NCBI GenBank assembly: GCA_035532475.1
Contig: DATKQY010000076.1
Location: forward strand, 1 to 9,672
Length of the DNA stretch: 9,672 nucleotides
Direction: 5' to 3'
Source of the DNA: DATKQY01 sp035532475
Lineage (GTDB): Bacteria; Actinomycetota; Acidimicrobiia; Acidimicrobiales; Bog-793
Positions 6,130 to 9,672 of this stretch are shown piece after piece. A program made the translations under genes and the position numbers. The first letter of the stretch is position 1. Every line of letters begins with the position of its first letter. The notes under the pieces are model-generated. The model saw nothing but the letters and a program-made list of their open reading frames with translations, searched no databases and was not told the DNA's origin.

Positions 6130-7200
6130 TCACGGCCAGATCAGCTTCGTTCCGTTGTACAACGAGGCCACGAGGGACATGTCTTCCGCCGTGCTGAGCG
6201 GCGGCATCTGCTTCACCACGCCGTAGGACTTGAGTGCTCTGGCCTCGGGGGTCCATTCCGCCGCGGTCTGGACGCCGATGCCCTTGCCGGGAAGCGAGTG
6301 GTGCTTCGTGAAGGCGCTCTCTAGGCCCCACACGGCCTTCTCGTGGGCCACCTGGAACAGCGAGCCCGCAGCGGCCGCGTACGTGCCTTCGATGCTCACG
6401 CACCGCGCCCGATGGACGAGGCAGAAGTCGACGGCGCGGAGGTCGGCCCGCATGAAGTCCGCCACCGCCTGACGATGCTGGTGCAGGAAGGTGGCGTTGG
6501 CGACCATGACGTTGTAGGTGCCCGAGATGCGGAACTGAGCCGGGGTCCACTCGTGGAACGGCTCGTGGGCCGCTTTCAGGGTGAGGACCTCGTTCGACTG
6601 GTACGCCTGGAGGCCGTTGACCGTTCCCTGGATCAGCTGCAGCGGGTCGTAGTTGTTGTCCGACACCAGTTTGACCTTGCTGATTTCGACGCCCGCGGCA
6701 TGCAGGATCTCCTCGATCTCCACGGGCACTGAGCTGTGGTAGCCGAGCGTCTTGCCCTCGAGCTGCTTCAGGTTGGTGATGCTCTGCTGGGTGAGCAGGG
6801 CGTAGTCGCTCGTGTCGCCCGAGGTGTCGATCCCGACGATGTGAGCTCCAGCGGCGATCGCCTGCAAGGTGTCGGCCGCGCTGCCCTCGTTCGTGATCTG
6901 CGCCTTGCCCGAGGAGACGAGCTCGTTGTTGTCGAAGGCGTTGGTGACGAAGCTCACCTTCAGGCACAGATCGGCGAAGTAGCCGAGCTTCGCCGCGGCG
7001 AACACGTCGATGATGCCGGCGGAGGCATCGAAGCCGAACGGCGATACGTAGGTGATCGGCCCCGCGGCATTGTTGGCGTTGCACTCGGGACGACTGATAA
7101 CCGCCCTGCTCGTGCCGACCCGGTTCGTGGTGGCACTCGTAGGCGCCGAGCCCCCCGCGGTGGCGGCGGTCGCCGTCGTCAAGAGCACGAGCCCGCACAC
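6130..7200 (-). CDS. NitT/TauT-type ABC importer substrate-binding protein (NMT1/SsuA-like)
   Basis: From the GTG at 7200 the product has 356 residues. After an Ala/Thr-rich hydrophobic run (LVLLTTATAATAGG) it shows the two-lobed NMT1/THI5-like fold: FDASAGIIDVFAAAKLGYFA, FVTNAFDNNELVSSGKAQIT, then IVGIDTSGDTSDYALLTQQS, LKQLEGKTLGYHSSVPVEIE and the hinge-region segment QLIQGTVNGLQAYQSNE. It should be exported and deliver a small solute (sulfonate, nitrate, pyrimidine or similar) to the permease upstream; the substrate is not evident. Four cysteines at 40, 79, 260 and 267 could form disulfides outside the cell. The GTG start leaves a signal peptide with no positively charged n-region. In-frame codons upstream supply one (TNRPIARIGRTGRRAV), pointing to an earlier, non-standard start at 7248. 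It follows the permease after about 200 nt in the same direction. Confidence 0.88.
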   Translation of the reverse strand: MCGLVLLTTATAATAGGSAPTSATTNRVGTSRAVISRPECNANNAAGPITYVSPFGFDASAGIIDVFAAAKLGYFADLCLKVSFVTNAFDNNELVSSGKAQITNEGSAADTLQAIAAGAHIVGIDTSGDTSDYALLTQQSITNLKQLEGKTLGYHSSVPVEIEEILHAAGVEISKVKLVSDNNYDPLQLIQGTVNGLQAYQSNEVLTLKAAHEPFHEWTPAQFRISGTYNVMVANATFLHQHRQAVADFMRADLRAVDFCLVHRARCVSIEGTYAAAAGSLFQVAHEKAVWGLESAFTKHHSLPGKGIGVQTAAEWTPEARALKSYGVVKQMPPLSTAEDMSLVASLYNGTKLIWP

Positions 7201-7245
7201 CGCGCGCCGCCCGGTGCGTCCTATCCGTGCGATCGGACGATTCGT

Positions 7246-7260
7246 GATGCTGTCCCCTTC
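7246..7260 (-). promoter_or_regulatory. Shine-Dalgarno and candidate ATC start for the binding protein
   Basis: On the minus strand GAAGGGGACAGC is followed by ATC ACG AAT, in frame with the binding protein. The purine run is a good Shine-Dalgarno 5-6 nt before the ATC at 7248-7246. Between the upstream stop (TGA, 7264-7266) and the GTG at 7200 there is no in-frame ATG, GTG or TTG. Starting here gives a classic signal peptide with five or six basic residues before the hydrophobic core. Confidence 0.45.
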
Positions 7261-7300
7261 ATGTCAGGCCTATCCACACTCGGATGTTCCACTGCCTGCA

Positions 7301-7335
7301 TCTTCCCGGTCTTCCCGATCTTCCCGGTCTTCCGT
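7301..7335. repeat. Tandem 9-bp repeat, three full and one partial copy
   Basis: TCTTCCCGG is repeated head to tail: TCTTCCCGG, TCTTCCCGA, TCTTCCCGG, then a shortened TCTTCCGT. The array is bracketed by TGCCTG (7293-7298) and CAGGCA (7340-7345), an inverted pair 41 bases apart. It lies between the permease and the binding-protein gene. On the minus-strand mRNA it is a purine-rich CCGGGAAGA series 50-90 nt before the binding-protein ribosome site. Confidence 0.7.
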
Positions 7336-7454
7336 CCCCCAGGCATCGGCGACCGGGACTTCGCCTTCGACATGCAGCGCCAGCCGCGAGCGGGAATGTC
7401 GCGAGGATCGTGACCGTCTCCCTCAGCCGGGCCGGACCAACCGCTGCCGCGGCT

Positions 7455-8333
7455 TCATCGGGACCGCGCCGCACTGTGCCAACTGAGCATCCGCCGCTGG
7501 AGTAGGACGACGACGACCGTGAGCGCGATGCCGAGCACGGCCAGGGAGAGCACCGACGCATAGACGGTCTTTAGATCCGCCTGGTTGGCAGCGGTCTCGA
7601 TCAACGCCCCGAGCCCGGCCGCCTGGCCTGCCGCCGAGAGCTCCGCGACGACCGCCCCGATGACCGAGAGCGGCAGGCAGATGCGGGCCGCCGCGAACAA
7701 GAAGGGCAGGCTGGCCGGCAAGCGCAGGCGCCACAGGACCTCCCAGCGAGAGGCGTGAAGGGTCGCGAACACGTCCAGCGCCTGCGGTTCCGGGGCGCGC
7801 AACCCGATCAGGGAGTTGATCAGGAACGGGAAGAAGACGATGACGCCGGTCACGATGTACTTCGGTGTGAACCCGAACCCGAACGCGACCACCAGGCCGG
7901 GAGCGATGGCGATGATCGGGGTCACGTTGAGGATGACGGCCAGCGGCATCAACGCACGCTCGAGGACATGCACGTGGCACATGACCACGGCCAAGATGAA
8001 GGCGGCGAGCATGCCGCACCCCGCTCCGACGACCGCCTCCTGCAGGGTGACGAGGAAGTTGTGAGCGTAGAGCCCGGGCTTGTCACCGATCTGAGAAAGC
8101 ACCTCGGGAACCGTCGGGATGACGTAGGGATTGTGTAGGGCATAGAGCTGCCAGCCGAGCACCAGCAATCCGAAGGCGATGACCGGTGCCAGCCAGACGC
8201 GGGCGTGCAGCGATCGCGGCGCCCGCCGCTCGCGCTCGATCGGTCCGTCCACGCCCGGCGCCTCGAGCACGCGCACTTCCGTGCCCGTCAGCTCCCCGTT
8301 GGCACGGTCGTCCTCAGGTCTCGTCGTCGCCAT
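7455..8333 (-). CDS. NitT/TauT-type ABC importer permease (SsuC/TauC-like)
   Basis: This 292-residue inner-membrane permease has about six spans (near 47-66, 98-118, 130-152, 160-178, 218-236 and 262-279). PYVIPTVPEVLSQI after the first span is the usual site of the LPSP-type motif. The EAA-like loop that contacts the ATPase is LDVFATLHASRWEVLWRLRL with LPASLPF (about 186-212). It would form the channel as a dimer with the ATPase encoded just upstream. About 45 hydrophilic residues before the first span are longer than in many relatives. The ATG lies 20 nt inside the ATPase gene's 3' end (ATGGCGACGACGAGACCTGA), showing translational coupling. About 200 nt separate it from the binding protein downstream. 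Confidence 0.92.
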   Translation of the reverse strand: MATTRPEDDRANGELTGTEVRVLEAPGVDGPIERERRAPRSLHARVWLAPVIAFGLLVLGWQLYALHNPYVIPTVPEVLSQIGDKPGLYAHNFLVTLQEAVVGAGCGMLAAFILAVVMCHVHVLERALMPLAVILNVTPIIAIAPGLVVAFGFGFTPKYIVTGVIVFFPFLINSLIGLRAPEPQALDVFATLHASRWEVLWRLRLPASLPFLFAAARICLPLSVIGAVVAELSAAGQAAGLGALIETAANQADLKTVYASVLSLAVLGIALTVVVVLLQRRMLSWHSAARSR

Positions 8334-9294
8334 GCCACGCCCCCCACAGCTCGACTCGGACCTGGGACTCGACGTCGTGGAACTCGTCGGTCGTCTCGAC
8401 GAACTGAGTTCGCGGGCGGGGGAGCCCGACTGGGACCACCGCCCGGATCCGGCCCGGTTGCGAGGACATGACGACGATTACGTCGGAGAGCGCCACCGCC
8501 TCGGCGACGGAGTGCGTCACGAACAGCACGGTCTTCTGGTTGGACTGCCAGACCTTCACCAGCTCGTGGCGTTGCACCTCACGAGTCAGCTCGTCGAGCG
8601 CCGAGAACGGCTCGTCCATCAACAAGATGGTCGGGTCGAAGACGAAGGCCCGCGCGATCGCTACGCGCTGCTGCATCCCGCCGGAGAGCTGCGCCGGCCG
8701 TCGGTCGAGCACCTTGCCGAGCCCGAACGACTCGAGCACTTCCTTGGGGTCCCGGGGGTTGCGAGTCGCCGCGCCGTCCGCCTTGCGGTTGACCTGGAGA
8801 GGCAACCGCACGTTGTCGAGCACGGAGCGCCAAGGAAGCAGCGCGGGCGACTGGGGGACGAAGCCGATGTGCTTGGCCGCCATCGCCTTGCTCACCGTCT
8901 CGCCGAAGACCGACACAGTGCCCCGGTCCGCTTCGGCCAGCCCGGCGACGATGCGAAGGAGCGTCGACTTCCCGCAACCACTCGGGCCGATGAGCGTGAC
9001 GAACTGACCGCGTGGCACTGCGATGTCGACGTCCTCGAGCGCCGCCGCCCGCCCGCGGCCAGTCCCGAACGTCTTCCAGATCCCCTCGAGCACGAGCGAG
9101 TCGGATCGGTTCGAAGATCGAGCGCTCGTCAGGATGGTCGCGCCAGCGGTCGACGGGAGCGCCGGCGCCGTGTCGGGGAGCGTGGCGAACGCGGAGGTCG
9201 TCTCCCGCTGCGTCGGCCGTAGGAGCGAACGGCTCGCGACCTCGAGCGAGACTGCCCCCAATGCATGGTGAAAGGGTAAGAGCACTGCCGTCAC
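8314..9294 (-). CDS. NitT/TauT-type ABC importer ATPase (SsuB/TauB-like)
   Basis: The longest frame gives 326 residues from a GTG. The ATPase core starts near residue 68 (LVLEGIWKTFG). It has the Walker A GPSGCGKST (103-111), Q-loop VPQSPALLPWRSV with Gln148, signature LSGGMQQRVAIARA (203-216), Walker B ILLMDEPFSALDE (223-235) and His261 in VLFVTHSVAEAV. All ATP-binding and hydrolysis residues are intact. The family is usually about 255-265 residues. The first 67 here look unstructured, and a promoter-like sequence overlaps their coding region, so the true start may be TTG 9261 or GTG 9093. The last would give 259 residues. No good ribosome site precedes any of them. It is the first gene of the importer operon and overlaps the permease by 20 nt. 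Confidence 0.92.
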   Translation of the reverse strand: MTAVLLPFHHALGAVSLEVASRSLLRPTQRETTSAFATLPDTAPALPSTAGATILTSARSSNRSDSLVLEGIWKTFGTGRGRAAALEDVDIAVPRGQFVTLIGPSGCGKSTLLRIVAGLAEADRGTVSVFGETVSKAMAAKHIGFVPQSPALLPWRSVLDNVRLPLQVNRKADGAATRNPRDPKEVLESFGLGKVLDRRPAQLSGGMQQRVAIARAFVFDPTILLMDEPFSALDELTREVQRHELVKVWQSNQKTVLFVTHSVAEAVALSDVIVVMSSQPGRIRAVVPVGLPRPRTQFVETTDEFHDVESQVRVELWGAWHGDDET

Positions 9295-9301
9295 GCGTCA
9301 A
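9273..9301 (-). promoter_or_regulatory. Candidate promoter of the ABC importer operon
   Basis: On the minus strand TTGACG (9301-9296) is followed after 17 bp by TACCCT (9278-9273). The -35 matches the housekeeping consensus at five of six positions; the -10 keeps the T-A---T frame. Transcription would begin near 9266. If real, the GTG at 9294 would not be transcribed and translation must start further in. Confidence 0.4.
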
Positions 9302-9587
9302 AATGCATCGCATACCACCTTCTGCTCCAACGGGTCGAGCCGGTTCTTGTCGTCTTACTGGCGGGGCGGCGAGCAGGGTTGGCGTCTTCGCCCCGTGCTG
9401 GGGGCCCTGCGAGCTCGCGTGAGGCCCTCGGGCGTGTCCGAGGGCCGCGAGGACGTCGACAATGGGGATCGAGCTGATGCTGGGCCTCCGGCCCGACAAA
9501 TGGCCTGGTAGACGGCCCCATGAGGGCGGTTGCTCCTCCGGCGCTTCGCCCTTGGAGCCGCCTCGGTCCAAGCCACCGCGAGTTACT
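9302..9587. other. Intergenic region rich in dyads, no supported gene
   Basis: Between the importer and the right-hand gene I find no reading frame with recognisable content or convincing start signals. Structure is abundant: GGGGCG (9363-9368) with CGCCCC (9389-9394), the palindrome GCGAGCTCGC (9409-9418), the strong hairpin at 9423-9446, and GGGCC-TCC-GGCCC (9482-9494). Confidence 0.5.
9423..9446. terminator. Perfect 9-bp hairpin GGCCCTCGG-N6-CCGAGGGCC
   Basis: This is the strongest hairpin in the window: nine paired bases, a six-base loop, very GC-rich. Neither strand has a T run after it, and no gene ends beside it. It lies between divergent genes, so it could be a bidirectional barrier, a remnant of a lost gene's terminator, or a protein site. 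Confidence 0.4.
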
Positions 9588-9624
9588 GTGACCCTGCTGC
9601 TAGAAAGTCGTTATAGTTTTCTAG
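9588..9624 (+). promoter_or_regulatory. Promoter with operator overlapping the -10 box
   Basis: GTGACC (9588-9593) and TATAGT (9612-9617) form a -35/-10 pair with an 18-bp spacer; the -10 matches consensus at five of six positions. Perfect inverted arms CTAGAAA (9600-9606) and TTTCTAG (9618-9624) enclose the -10, 11 bp apart. Both arms lie on the same face about two turns apart (18 bp centre to centre). A dimeric repressor bound there would block RNA polymerase. The stretch is AT-rich against the surrounding sequence. Confidence 0.6.
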
Positions 9625-9641
9625 CGAGGAGGTGAGCCACA

Positions 9642-9672
9642 ATGACGACCGCGGAGGCGATTCGGACGAAGG
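9642..9672 (+). CDS. 5' end of an unknown gene (partial)
   Basis: Only ten codons are present: MTTAEAIRTK, running off the right edge. The ribosome site GAGGAGGTGA (9626-9635) is near-perfect and 6 nt before the ATG, the best in the window, so a gene surely starts here. EAIRTK resembles the opening of nitroreductase-family proteins (EAIRTRRSVR-type), but ten residues cannot support a call. The operator over its promoter implies tight regulation. Confidence 0.7.
   Translation, partial: MTTAEAIRTK

Noticed and set aside
5879..7198. 439-residue minus frame through the binding-protein gene
   Set aside because: It is offset from the frame holding the NMT1-like fold and is low-complexity; its tail past 6130 has no start of its own.
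7301..7335. CRISPR or iteron array
   Set aside because: Units are 9 bp with no spacers, only about four copies, and no replication or Cas gene is nearby.
8179..9222. 347-residue + strand frame over the ATPase gene
   Set aside because: It is the shadow of the ATPase, whose Walker and signature motifs are intact on the minus strand; the + product is Arg/Asp/His-rich with no fold.
9261..9308. Two ATGCAT sites 42 bp apart (9261-9266, 9303-9308) around the importer promoter
   Set aside because: Four helical turns is suggestive, but six-base palindromes recur by chance and flanks do not match.
9295..9600. TPP or FMN riboswitch ahead of the importer
   Set aside because: I looked for the conserved CUGAGA-type and related core sequences on the minus strand and found none.

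Overview
The window is about 70% GC, with coding dense on both strands and G/C strongly preferred at third codon positions. This fits a high-GC Gram-positive (actinobacterial) chromosome. The lineage cannot be fixed from the sequence. There is no rRNA, tRNA, CRISPR array or phage module.

Left third (1-4700), a sensory and regulatory block. The left edge carries the 3' part of a cobalamin-binding radical SAM gene that has lost its 5' part. Next comes an Rrf2-family regulator on the + strand with three cysteines spaced as in Fe-S cluster sensors. It is twice the usual family length, and its extra C-terminal half resembles the product of the next gene, a small SRPBCC-like protein on the - strand. 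That small gene lies downstream of a NarL/DesK-type two-component pair on the - strand: a response regulator and a membrane PAS histidine kinase that overlap by 26 nt. A 73-residue single-span membrane protein is divergent from the response regulator.

Middle (4790-5925), a dead insertion sequence. An IS1595-type transposase can be read only by joining five segments across at least four frameshifts. A 21-bp subterminal inverted repeat, 19/21 identical, flanks it.

Right part (6130-9294), a NitT/TauT-type ABC importer on the - strand. The order is ATPase, permease (20-nt overlap), then, after a gap with a small tandem repeat, the periplasmic substrate-binding protein. The importer cannot be assigned a substrate, because no catabolic gene or recognisable riboswitch accompanies it. 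The binding protein's signal peptide seems to need an initiation codon upstream of any ATG, GTG or TTG; the only candidate is ATC behind a good Shine-Dalgarno.

The right edge (9588-9672) holds a tightly arranged regulated promoter. A perfect 7-11-7 inverted repeat has the -10 box inside its spacer, followed by a strong ribosome binding site and the first ten codons of a + strand gene.

The most unusual element is the Rrf2 plus SRPBCC-like fusion and its free-standing SRPBCC-like relative. Together with the two-component pair they could form a redox or ligand-sensing unit; this is inference.
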